Assembly: GCA_964502775.1 (NCBI GenBank)
Contig: CAZCYE010000012.1
Location: 1-27,420, forward strand
Source: CAZCYE01 sp964502775
GTDB lineage: Bacteria > Actinomycetota > Acidimicrobiia > IMCC26256 > PALSA-555
Reading direction: 5' to 3'
Length of the DNA: 27,420 nt
Of this stretch, positions 14,128-21,600 are shown one piece after another. The notes below the pieces were generated by a model. That model was not told the DNA's origin. It was given only the letters and a program-made list of their open reading frames with translations, and searched no databases. The position numbers and the translations under genes are program-made. Each line of letters starts with the position of its first letter. The stretch's first letter is position 1.

Positions 14128-14134
14128 CCTCGCG

Positions 14135-14157
14135 GGAAATCACATTCGTGAAATTCC
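14135..14157. promoter_or_regulatory. Imperfect palindrome upstream of WhiB2-like gene
   Basis: GGAAATCAC, ATTC, GTGAAATTCC forms an inverted repeat with one extra base in the right arm, starting eight bases before GTG 14127. The AT-rich 14128-14241 gap (114 bases) holds no gene and must contain the whiB promoter, so this could be an operator. No known regulator is assigned. Confidence 0.4.
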
Positions 14158-14241
14158 ATGACTGCTACTCTGACCGTGGACCGGTGACACCGCAAGCCCC
14201 AATGCCCTTGCCGTGTCCGATTTATGCGGTTTTGTCGGTTT

Positions 14242-14895
14242 TCAGTCGGTAAGAATCCCGGTTTCTTCGCGCGATCGCGTGATTCGGGCCGCCCGGGCGC
14301 CGGATGACCAGCGCCACGACACCGAGATCCGCGGGCCAGCGCGTGCCACCTTGGGGACCGCGTGCACCCAGTCCCGCTGACAGCTCCCGCCCATCACCAG
14401 GAGATCGCCCGACGCCGGGGCCAGGTCCCGCGACGCCCCACCGGCACGCGGCCGGACGAGGAAGGACCGTGCGCCGCCCAGGCTGACGATCGCGATCAGG
14501 GTGTCGTCCAGATGGCGCAGCTCACGATCGCGATGGAACGCAACGCTGTCACGCCCATCTCGGTAGTAGAGGAGTGCCGCACCCCCGAGGCGCACGCCGT
14601 AACGCTGCTCGAGCGCGGCCTGCATGTCGCCGAGCGCCGGGTGGGGCAGCGCCTCGTTGCGCCCACACCAGCTCGAGAGCCGGGGATCGTCGACCATGCG
14701 CTCGTACATCCACCGCCGCCCTCGGTGCCACTCGACTCCCGTGGCGAGCGCCACGAGCACGGCATCGGAGCCGTGCAGCCAACCCCGGGCCACGTCGATC
14801 CACGAGCACGCGTCCAGGCCCACCCGCTCGAACGCCGCGTCGGCGTCGACGCCCGGGGCGCCGCCGGCCACGAGCGTGGGCTGGTACGAGCGCAT
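14242..14895 (-). CDS. alkB: AlkB-like 2-oxoglutarate/Fe(II) dioxygenase
   Basis: Probable alkylation-damage repair enzyme that oxidatively demethylates nucleic-acid bases. From ATG 14895 the 217-residue product has an alpha/beta nucleotide-recognition part, then LLYYRDGRDSVAFHRDRE, where His121 and Asp123 bind iron. Further on are IVSLGGARSFLVRP and GDLLVMGGSCQRDWVHAVPK, with the third iron ligand His178, and GPRISVSWRW, with Arg189 and Arg195 for 2-oxoglutarate. All catalytic residues are present. Although the frame is open to 14967, ATG 14895 is favoured because a -10 box TAGTCT lies seven bases upstream and an SOS box just beyond it. The gene follows the VWA gene by 87 bases, apparently with its own promoter, and ends 114 bases before whiB2. 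Confidence 0.88.
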   Translation of the reverse strand: MRSYQPTLVAGGAPGVDADAAFERVGLDACSWIDVARGWLHGSDAVLVALATGVEWHRGRRWMYERMVDDPRLSSWCGRNEALPHPALGDMQAALEQRYGVRLGGAALLYYRDGRDSVAFHRDRELRHLDDTLIAIVSLGGARSFLVRPRAGGASRDLAPASGDLLVMGGSCQRDWVHAVPKVARAGPRISVSWRWSSGARAARITRSREETGILTD

Positions 14896-14902
14896 CCCTC
14901 CC

Positions 14903-14908
14903 AGACTA
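14903..14908 (-). promoter_or_regulatory. -10 box for a leaderless alkB-like transcript
   Basis: TAGTCT on the minus strand, seven bases before ATG 14895, predicts initiation at or one base before the start codon. The identical hexamer serves the LLM gene. The LexA-type box overlaps where the -35 and spacer would lie. Confidence 0.5.
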
Positions 14909-14917
14909 GCGCGGCGA

Positions 14918-14933
14918 TCGAACAGGTGTTCGG
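14918..14933. promoter_or_regulatory. LexA (SOS) box upstream of alkB-like gene
   Basis: TCGAAC-AGGT-GTTCGG is an almost perfect 16-base palindrome. It agrees with the actinobacterial LexA consensus TCGAAC-RBRY-GTTCGA at every position except the last. It sits 23 bases before the ATG of the AlkB-like gene and would block polymerase binding when LexA is intact. Basis: direct sequence plus the published consensus. Confidence 0.75.
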
Positions 14934-14982
14934 GGCGTCGGAGCGCCCGCCGCGCCCGGCGGCCCACCCAGGCCGGGGGTCC

Positions 14983-17043
14983 TCAGCCGGCGCGGCGCTG
15001 CTGGCGGCGCTGCTCGAGGAAGTCCACGAGCACGTAGTCGCCGAGCGTGTCGGGCGTGGTGAAGAACGCCCGGCCCCGGTTGAGCTGCATCATGCGCTCC
15101 ACGAACGAGCGCAGGTAGTGGCTCTCGTCGAGCATGAACGTGTTGATGCGAATGCCGTCCCGGGTACAGCGCATCACTTCCTTGAGGGTCTCCTCGATCG
15201 TCACCGGCGACGGCGGATACTGGAAGTACGCATCACCATCCTGGATGTGCGCGGTCGGCTCACCGTCGGTGACCATGATGATCTGCTTGGTCCCGGTCTG
15301 GCGGGCCAGCATCCGACGCGCCATCAGCATCGCGTGCTGCATGTTGGTGCCCCACTCGAAGTCCCAGCTCATCTCCGGGAGTCGCTCGGGCGCGACCTCG
15401 CGCGCGACTCGTCCGAAGCTCACGAGCCCGAAGTAGTCACGCGGGAACTGGCTCGTGATGAGCGCGTGCAACGCCATCGCCACCTTCTTGGCCGCCAGGA
15501 AGTTGTCCCGCATCGGCATGCTCAGCGAGACGTCCAGGAGCAGCACCGTCGCGCTCCGACTCACCTGCTCGGTGCGCTCCACCTCGAAGTCGGCCGGCGC
15601 GAGCCGCACCGGCGTTCCCGCGCCGGCCCGCCAGATGGCATTGCGCACGGTCTGGCCGACGTGGAGCCGGAACGGGTCGCCCCACTCGTAGGGCTTGTGC
15701 TCATACGCCGGATCGTGCCCCACACCCGCGCGCTCGATCTCGTGGCGGCCGGTGCGGTCCGCCATGAGCTTTCGGAACAGGTCGCCCAGCGCCTTGTTCC
15801 CGATGGCGCGAATCCCCCGCGGCGTGAGCTCGAGCCGGCCCTCCCGCTGCTCGATGAGCCCCGCCTCCTCGAGCATGCGCGCCATCTCGGCCAGCCGCTC
15901 CAGCACGCGCGCGGCGTCGTCACCGAGCAGCTCCCGAGCCTGGTCCACGTCCACCTCGGCCAGCTCCCCCGGCTGGGTGGCCTGGCGCAGGAAGTGCTCG
16001 AGGTCGTCCAGGTCGCCGAGCGCATCCAACAGGCCCGGCAGCTGGCCGAGCGAGAGCGGATCGTCGCCGCCGAAGCGCATCGAGCGGTCCCAGCCGAGGT
16101 CGGGGAAGGCCTGCTGGAGGCTGCGAGCCAGCTGGTCCACCTGCCAGCGCAGGTCCATGTCCTCGAGGAGCGAGGCGGCGAGCGCCTGGAGCTGGGCGCG
16201 CTGGGACGGGGTCATGGAGTTCAGCAGCTGCTGCATCTGGGCCATCGACTGGGCCATCTGCTCCAGCAGCTCCTCGAGCGTGCGGGGATTGCCGGGAAAG
16301 AAGTCGCCGTAGCGACTCATGAAGCCCTCGAAGTCGGGCTCCTCACCACGCTCGCGTTGCTCCAACATCTGGTTGAGCTCGGCGAGCATGTCCTTGGTCC
16401 GCTGCATGCGCTCGGGGCTCATGTCCTGCATGCCCGCGGACATCCGGTTGAAGTAGCTCTGGAGCATCTGCTCTGCGAGCTGACGCATGAGGTCCTCGAA
16501 GCGCTGCCGCGCGTCGTCGTCCATCCAGTCGTAGTCGCGCAACCGCTCCACCCGGCCGGCGAGATCGGGGGGAAGCGATTCCAGCTCCTGGCGGCGCTTC
16601 CGCGCGAGATCCTCGACGATCTCCTGGCGGCGCCGATCGTGCGCGGCGTGCGCCTCGTCGACTCGCCGTTCGATCCCCTGACGCTCCTGGTCGACGATCT
16701 CGCGCAGTGCCTCGGCGATCTCGGTGTACACCCCCCCGAGATCATGGGTGTCCAGCATCTCCTGGCGCCGCTCGCGCAACCGCTCGAGCATGTCGCGCAG
16801 TCCCATGAGCTGGTCGCCGTTGTGGTCCCGCAGGCCCTGGGCCATGAGGCGGCGGAGGGCAGCGTTGAGATCGCCGTGGTACAGGAGATCGTCGCTCATC
16901 TCCTCGAGGAGTCCCTCGGCGTCGATGTCGAAGCCGTGCTGGGTGCCGTCCCAACGCGAGTAGCGGAACCCTCGCTGCTCGCGGCTCCGTCGGCGGCGCA
17001 GGCGCACGCGGCGAGAGTACCGGGCGCCCAGGGAGTGCCGCAC
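14983..17043 (-). CDS. VWA-domain protein, partner of MoxR-type ATPase
   Basis: A large cytoplasmic protein of 686 residues, resembling mycobacterial Rv0959. The N-terminal two thirds are highly charged, helical and rich in Arg, Glu, Met and Gln (for example LLEQMAQSMAQMQQLLNSM), likely coiled or extended helices. The C-terminal third is a von Willebrand A domain with a MIDAS metal site: Asp504-x-Ser-x-Ser in LLLDVSLSMPMRD, a threonine in the EWGTNMQHA region and VTDGEP. Such proteins act with MoxR AAA+ ATPases as chaperone or metal-insertion machines; the partner is encoded at 17491. Both possible starts are GTG (17043 or 17007). There is no signal peptide or membrane helix. The target is unknown. 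Confidence 0.85.
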   Translation of the reverse strand: MRHSLGARYSRRVRLRRRRSREQRGFRYSRWDGTQHGFDIDAEGLLEEMSDDLLYHGDLNAALRRLMAQGLRDHNGDQLMGLRDMLERLRERRQEMLDTHDLGGVYTEIAEALREIVDQERQGIERRVDEAHAAHDRRRQEIVEDLARKRRQELESLPPDLAGRVERLRDYDWMDDDARQRFEDLMRQLAEQMLQSYFNRMSAGMQDMSPERMQRTKDMLAELNQMLEQRERGEEPDFEGFMSRYGDFFPGNPRTLEELLEQMAQSMAQMQQLLNSMTPSQRAQLQALAASLLEDMDLRWQVDQLARSLQQAFPDLGWDRSMRFGGDDPLSLGQLPGLLDALGDLDDLEHFLRQATQPGELAEVDVDQARELLGDDAARVLERLAEMARMLEEAGLIEQREGRLELTPRGIRAIGNKALGDLFRKLMADRTGRHEIERAGVGHDPAYEHKPYEWGDPFRLHVGQTVRNAIWRAGAGTPVRLAPADFEVERTEQVSRSATVLLLDVSLSMPMRDNFLAAKKVAMALHALITSQFPRDYFGLVSFGRVAREVAPERLPEMSWDFEWGTNMQHAMLMARRMLARQTGTKQIIMVTDGEPTAHIQDGDAYFQYPPSPVTIEETLKEVMRCTRDGIRINTFMLDESHYLRSFVERMMQLNRGRAFFTTPDTLGDYVLVDFLEQRRQQRRAG

Positions 17044-17081
17044 CGGTGGCCGTCCGGTTCGGCGCCGCGGGGCGGAACCGG

Positions 17082-17087
17082 CACAAT
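17082..17087 (+). promoter_or_regulatory. -10 box for the small exported protein gene
   Basis: CACAAT lies exactly six bases before ATG 17094, which would give a leaderless mRNA. No Shine-Dalgarno sequence is visible, in keeping with that. Confidence 0.4.
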
Positions 17088-17093
17088 GCCGCC

Positions 17094-17480
17094 ATGACGA
17101 GACGCCGCGTGGTCATCGCCGTCGTGGTGCTGGCCGCCGTGGGGATCGGCCTCACCGTGGCCTCCCGGGGCGGTGACTCGACGCGCGCCGATCCCCCCCG
17201 GGCGTTCTGCCGGGCCGCCGAGCGTTACGAGCAGGCGATCCAGCGGGAGAGCATGAGCGGTCGGCTCGGGGTGGATCGTCAGATCGAGCTCGTCGGCGAG
17301 ATCGCCGCTGCGGCCCCGCCGGTGATTGCCGCCGACGCGCAGGTGTTCGTCGACGCGCTGCGCCGGGTGCGGGACGACCCCAGCGTGCGGGACGACCCTG
17401 CGATCAAGCGGGCGGTCGACAACGTGAACCGCTACGCGGCGCAGGGCTGTGGTGCCTACAAGGGGTCGGGCGGGCTGTGA
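17094..17480 (+). CDS. Small exported or membrane-anchored hypothetical protein
   Basis: A 128-residue protein with a basic N terminus (MTRRR), one hydrophobic helix (about 6-24) that could be a signal peptide or anchor, and a helical outer domain of about 95 residues starting near RAFCRAAERYEQAIQ. Two cysteines, one near the start of the domain and one near its end (QGCGAYKG), could form a disulfide. Third-position GC is high and in line with its neighbours, supporting a real gene. It lies on the plus strand between the VWA and MoxR genes, both on the minus strand, and stops 10 bases short of the MoxR stop. Family not recognised; function unknown. Confidence 0.78.
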   Translation: MTRRRVVIAVVVLAAVGIGLTVASRGGDSTRADPPRAFCRAAERYEQAIQRESMSGRLGVDRQIELVGEIAAAAPPVIAADAQVFVDALRRVRDDPSVRDDPAIKRAVDNVNRYAAQGCGAYKGSGGL

Positions 17481-17490
17481 GCCCGAAACG

Positions 17491-18891
17491 TCAGCCGCGC
17501 CCTCGATAGGTGGCGCGACTCCCGACCGCGTCCTTGTTGAGTCGCTTCGAGAGGTGCAGGCCCTCGAGCACGAACTCCACCGCCGAGGCAATGCCGGCCG
17601 GCGTCTCGGCCACCTCGAGGTCGGTGAGGGCAGCATGGATCCCGGGGAGCTGGGGCAACAACGCGGCGTACTCGGCCGCCGCGACGTCCTCACCGGTGTT
17701 GACCACGAGACCGCCCTCGAAGGCGGCCACCAGATCGGTGAGCGTCTCGGGCCGGCAGCGAGCGCGGAACGTCTCGAGGGTCGCCGCCTTCACGATGCGA
17801 TCGAGCACCTGCTCATCGCGCCCGTCGTCGACGGTCTCGATCTCGATCTTCCCGGCCGTGCTCGACGCCAGTGAGGGCAGGTCGCACACCCGCGGGACGA
17901 CCTCCTGCTCGCCGTTGCGCAGCGCTCGCCTCATCGCGTTCGCCGCCAACGTCTCGTAGTTGGCGATCGAGAGCCGGACCGAGACGCCCGACCGTTGGTT
18001 CACGTGGGGGGATCGGCGCGCCTGCTGGCTGATCTCGGCGACGATCTCGGCCATGAACTCGGGGACGGTGACGACGAGGCCCTCGGCCTGCACCGGTGCC
18101 ACCTCCTGGGCGATCACGTCCATCTCCGCGTCCACGTCGAGGGGATAGTGCGTACGGATCTGGGCGCCGAACCGGTCCTTGAGGGGAGTGATGATCCGCC
18201 CCCGGCTCGTGTAGTCCTCGGGATTGGCCGACGCGACGAGCATCAGGTCGAGGGGCAGCTGGATCTTGTAGCCGCGGATCTGCACGTCGCGCTCCTCCAG
18301 CACGTTCAGGAGGCCGACTTGGATCCGCTCGGCAAGGTCGGGCAGCTCGTTGATCGAGAAGATCCCGCGGTTGGTTCGGGGCACGAGGCCGTAGTGGATC
18401 GTGAGCTCGTCGGAGAGGTAGCGACCTTCGGCGACCTTGATCGGATCGACCTCGCCGATCAGGTCCGCGATCGAGGTGTCGGGAGTCGCGAGCTTCTCGC
18501 CGAAGCGGCGGGAGCGGTGCACCCACTCGATGGGCGCGTCGTCACCGCGTTCCTCCACGAGGGCTCGGGCGTAGTGCGAGAGCGGAAGGTAGGGGTCGTC
18601 GTTGATCTCGCTGCCGGCGACGATCGGCATCCACTCGTCGAGCAGCTCCACCAAGGAGCGGATCATCCGCGTCTTGGCCTGGCCGCGCTCTCCCAGGATG
18701 ATCACGTCGTGACTGGCCAGCAGCGCGTTCTCGAGCTGCGGCAGCACCGTGTCGTCGTAGCCGAGGAGACCCTCCACCACGGGCCGGCCCGCCACGATTC
18801 GCTCGATGGCGTGCTCGCGGACCTCGTGCTTGACCGACCGCGACACCCACCCGCTCTCCCGCAGCTCCCCGAGCGTGCCGGGACGAGTCAT
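17491..18891 (-). CDS. MoxR-family AAA+ ATPase (Mg-chelatase ChlI-like)
   Basis: A 466-residue AAA+ protein resembling mycobacterial Rv0958, expected to work with the VWA protein at 14983. Walker A is GERGQAKT (67-74). The Walker B region reads GIFSINELPDL (177-186), with Asn181 where the usual Asp would be, followed by Glu182. The sensor region VASANPEDYTSRGRIITPLKDRFGAQI and the NVLEERDVQIRGY insert are typical of chelatase-type ATPases. The C-terminal lid extends to about 460. ATG 18891 has GGAGG six bases upstream. The -10 candidate TAGCCT (18946-18951) overlaps the divergent sdh promoter. The partner VWA gene is downstream beyond an opposite-strand gene. Function in maturation or chaperoning is inferred from the family. 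Confidence 0.9.
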   Translation of the reverse strand: MTRPGTLGELRESGWVSRSVKHEVREHAIERIVAGRPVVEGLLGYDDTVLPQLENALLASHDVIILGERGQAKTRMIRSLVELLDEWMPIVAGSEINDDPYLPLSHYARALVEERGDDAPIEWVHRSRRFGEKLATPDTSIADLIGEVDPIKVAEGRYLSDELTIHYGLVPRTNRGIFSINELPDLAERIQVGLLNVLEERDVQIRGYKIQLPLDLMLVASANPEDYTSRGRIITPLKDRFGAQIRTHYPLDVDAEMDVIAQEVAPVQAEGLVVTVPEFMAEIVAEISQQARRSPHVNQRSGVSVRLSIANYETLAANAMRRALRNGEQEVVPRVCDLPSLASSTAGKIEIETVDDGRDEQVLDRIVKAATLETFRARCRPETLTDLVAAFEGGLVVNTGEDVAAAEYAALLPQLPGIHAALTDLEVAETPAGIASAVEFVLEGLHLSKRLNKDAVGSRATYRGRG

Positions 18892-19014
18892 GAGCGTCCT
18901 CCGGAATCTCGCCGGACCGGCGGATCCGAAACCGGCCGACGGCCGAGGCTAGCGTCGATTGGCCGGGAGGAGAGATGGGACAGTGGGTCGGTGTGATGTG
19001 AGGAAGCGCAAGGG
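18892..19014. promoter_or_regulatory. Divergent promoter region of moxR and sdh operon
   Basis: The 123-base gap contains overlapping back-to-back -10 candidates, TAGCCT on the minus strand (18946-18951) and TAGCGT on the plus strand (18950-18955). It also holds an inverted repeat with core CGCCGG-A-CCGGCG (18910-18922) and a short upstream ORF on the sdh side (18975-19001). Sharing of the central bases means the two promoters may exclude each other. Confidence 0.5.
18975..19001 (+). CDS. Possible eight-codon leader peptide before sdhC
   Basis: ATG GGA CAG TGG GTC GGT GTG ATG TGA encodes MGQWVGVM. It is preceded by GGGAGG about four bases upstream, a better ribosome-binding site than that of sdhC itself. 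Its stop overlaps the GAGGAAG that may serve sdhC at 19015. It is not in frame with sdhC. It could couple or attenuate sdh translation; chance occurrence is not excluded. Confidence 0.35.
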   Translation: MGQWVGVM

Positions 19015-19806
19015 ATGACCGCGACCACCGATCGATTGCGCGTGCGGGACGCGAGGCTTCTCGAACCAACCGCTCTCCCACGCCGGCGCGATCGCTGGTG
19101 GCTCCAACCAACGATCACGGCGCTCGTGCTCGGAGGGTTCGTCGCCTACGGCCTGTACGTCACCTTCGTCAACGCCGACTACTACGCGGACCCGTACCTG
19201 TCACCGTTCTACTCACCGTGCCTGGCGGCCAACTGCGAGCACGTCACCCTGAAGGTCCTCGGGGACTGGTGGACACTGCCACCCGCGCTCCTGATCCTCC
19301 CATTCCCACTTGGCTTCCGTCTCACTTGCTACTACTACCGCAAGGCGTACTACCGCTCGTTCTTCCTGTCGCCGCCTGCGTGCGGGATCCCCGACGCAAC
19401 AAAGCGGTACAAGGGCGAGTCGCGGTTCCCACTCATCCTCCAGAACGTGCACCGTCTCTTCTTCTATCTCGTGCTGCCATTCCCGTTCATTCTGCTCTAT
19501 GACGCCATCCAGGCGTTCGACTTCCCCGACGGCACCGGCATGGGTGTGGGAACCATGATTCTGTTGGTCAACGCGGTGCTGCTCGGCGCGTACACCCTGT
19601 CGTGCCATTCCTGCCGTCACCTGTGCGGCGGCCGCCTGGATGTGATGTCGAGCAAGCCGACGCGTTACCGCGCGTGGAAGGTCGTGACGTACCTCAACGA
19701 GCGCCACATGCAGATCGCCTGGGTGAGTCTGTTCGGGGTTGTCTTCACCGACGTGTACGTGCGCCTGGTCGCCACCGGCACCATCTCGGACCCGCGGATC
19801 TTCTAG
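19015..19806 (+). CDS. sdhC: Succinate dehydrogenase membrane anchor subunit
   Basis: A 263-residue polytopic protein with about five transmembrane helices (near 32-52, 87-105, 143-162, 178-197, 232-252), resembling the single anchor subunit of actinobacterial Sdh1 (Rv0249c type). It replaces the separate SdhC and SdhD of other bacteria. Candidate haem- or quinone-linked histidines lie in NCEHV, NVHRLFF, CHSCRH and NERHMQ. A cysteine-rich cytoplasmic loop (CHSCRHLC, about 197-204) is notable. ATG 19015 has GAGGAAG and AAGGG upstream. The stop is immediately followed by the sdhA ATG. The assignment rests on both weak sequence resemblance and the strong context of SdhA and SdhB downstream. Confidence 0.85.
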   Translation: MTATTDRLRVRDARLLEPTALPRRRDRWWLQPTITALVLGGFVAYGLYVTFVNADYYADPYLSPFYSPCLAANCEHVTLKVLGDWWTLPPALLILPFPLGFRLTCYYYRKAYYRSFFLSPPACGIPDATKRYKGESRFPLILQNVHRLFFYLVLPFPFILLYDAIQAFDFPDGTGMGVGTMILLVNAVLLGAYTLSCHSCRHLCGGRLDVMSSKPTRYRAWKVVTYLNERHMQIAWVSLFGVVFTDVYVRLVATGTISDPRIF

Positions 19807-21600
19807 ATGGCCGAGTACGAAACGCACGAGTTCGACGTCATCGTCGTGGGTGCCGGGGGCGCGGGCTTGCGGGCCGCCATCGAGGCTTCGGCGCAGGGCG
19901 CGCGCACCGCGCTCGTCTGCAAGTCACTGCTCGGAAAGGCGCACACGGTGATGGCCGAGGGGGGCATCGCCGCCGCGCTCGGCAACGTCTACTCCGAAGA
20001 CGACTGGCAGGTGCACTTCCGCGACACGATGCGAGGCGGCAAGTTCCTCAACAACTGGAGGATGGCCCAGCTCCATGCCCAGGAGGCGCCCGACCGGGTG
20101 CTCGAGCTCGAGGAGTGGGGCGCGCTCTTCGACCGCACCGCCGACGGGCGCATCCTCCAGCGTGACTTCGGTGGCCACCGGTACGCCCGCCTCGCCCACG
20201 TAGGGGACCGCACCGGCCTCGAGATGATCCGAACGCTCCAGCAGCACGCGGTGCACAAGGGCATCGACGTGTTCATGGAATGCACCATCCTTCGGCTGCT
20301 GAAGGACGGCGAGCGGATCGCCGGCGCCTTCGGCTACTGGCGCGAGTCGGGGCGCTTCGTCGTGTTCAAGGCACCGGCCGTCGTGCTCGCCACCGGAGGC
20401 ATCGGCAAGTCCTGGAAGATCACCTCGAACTCCTGGGAGTACACCGGCGACGGGCATGCGCTGGCACTCTGGGCCGGCGCCGATCTCATCGACATGGAGT
20501 TCGTGCAGTTCCACCCGACCGGGATGGTGTGGCCGCCGTCGGTGAGCGGGATCCTCGTCACCGAGGGCGTGCGCGGCGACGGCGGCGTGCTCAAGAACTC
20601 GAACGGCGAGCGGTTCATGTTCCGCTACATCCCCGAGATGTTCCGCGCCGAGACGGCCGAGACTGAGGAGGAGGCCGACCGCTGGTACACCGACAAGCAG
20701 GGCGCCCGGCGCACGCCCGACCTCCTGCCGCGCGACGAGGTGGCGCGCGCGATCAACGCCGAGGTGAAGGCCGGCCGGGGGAGCCCCCATGGCGGCGTGT
20801 TCCTCGACATCGCGAGTCGCGGCAGCCCCGAGTACATCAAGCGCCGGCTGCCCTCGATGTACCACCAGTTCCTCCAGCTCGCCGACGTCGACATCACCAA
20901 GGAGCCGATGGAGGTCGGGCCGACCTGCCACTACATGATGGGCGGGGTGCGCGTCGATGCCGAGAGCCAGGAGTCGACCGTGCCCGGGCTCTTCGCGGCC
21001 GGCGAGTGCGCCGGTGGTATGCACGGAGCCAACCGTCTCGGCGGCAACTCGCTGTCCGATCTCGTCGTCTTCGGCCGGCGTGCGGGCCAGTACGCCGCGC
21101 AGTACGCGGCGGGGCTGGGGGCGCGTCTCACCGTCGACCCCGCGACGCTCGACGAGACCGCGGCCGGGGCGGTCGCGCCCTTCGAGGCCAGCGGCACGGA
21201 GAACCCGTACGTCGTCCAGCAGGACCTCCAGGAGTGCATGCACAACCTCGTGGGGATCATCCGCGTCGAAGACGAGCTCGACAAGGCGCTCGAGGAGCTG
21301 AAGGTGCTCAACGAACGGGCAGCACGGGTGAAGGTGGAGGGGCACCGCCAGTACAACCCCGGCTGGCACCTCGCGCTCGACCTGCGCTCGATGCTCGCCG
21401 TCTCCGAATGCGTCGCGCGCGCCGCTCGCGAGCGTCGCGAGAGCCGGGGGGCACAGACTCGCGACGACTACCCCGATACGAACGCCGAGCTCGGCAAGGT
21501 CAACGTGGTGGTGCGCCAGCGTGCCGGGGAGCTGAGCCTGTCGCTCGAGCCCTTGCCCGTCGTGCCCGACGACCTGCGCAAGCTCTTGGAGAACCAGTGA
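19807..21600 (+). CDS. sdhA: Succinate dehydrogenase flavoprotein subunit
   Basis: Catalytic subunit that oxidises succinate to fumarate. The 597-residue protein begins with the FAD-binding VIVVGAGGAGLRAAIEA, then GKAHTVMAEGG, where His46 should carry the covalent FAD. Further hallmarks are FVQFHPTG, VTEGVRGDGGVLKN, the active-site region HYMMGGVRVD, and GANRLGGNSLSDLVVFGRRAG with the Arg near the C8 position of the flavin. The C-terminal helical domain ends at about residue 590. ATG 19807 directly abuts the sdhC stop, and the TGA overlaps the sdhB GTG by three bases within GTGA. The long form fits the Sdh1-type flavoprotein. It acts at the cytoplasmic face of the membrane, feeding electrons to SdhB. 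Confidence 0.95.
   Translation: MAEYETHEFDVIVVGAGGAGLRAAIEASAQGARTALVCKSLLGKAHTVMAEGGIAAALGNVYSEDDWQVHFRDTMRGGKFLNNWRMAQLHAQEAPDRVLELEEWGALFDRTADGRILQRDFGGHRYARLAHVGDRTGLEMIRTLQQHAVHKGIDVFMECTILRLLKDGERIAGAFGYWRESGRFVVFKAPAVVLATGGIGKSWKITSNSWEYTGDGHALALWAGADLIDMEFVQFHPTGMVWPPSVSGILVTEGVRGDGGVLKNSNGERFMFRYIPEMFRAETAETEEEADRWYTDKQGARRTPDLLPRDEVARAINAEVKAGRGSPHGGVFLDIASRGSPEYIKRRLPSMYHQFLQLADVDITKEPMEVGPTCHYMMGGVRVDAESQESTVPGLFAAGECAGGMHGANRLGGNSLSDLVVFGRRAGQYAAQYAAGLGARLTVDPATLDETAAGAVAPFEASGTENPYVVQQDLQECMHNLVGIIRVEDELDKALEELKVLNERAARVKVEGHRQYNPGWHLALDLRSMLAVSECVARAARERRESRGAQTRDDYPDTNAELGKVNVVVRQRAGELSLSLEPLPVVPDDLRKLLENQ

Noticed and set aside
14362..17097. 911-codon open frame on the plus strand
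   Set aside because: It is antisense to the VWA and AlkB-like genes, whose protein motifs are clear. The translation is His/Arg/Val-rich low-complexity sequence typical of high-GC shadow frames.
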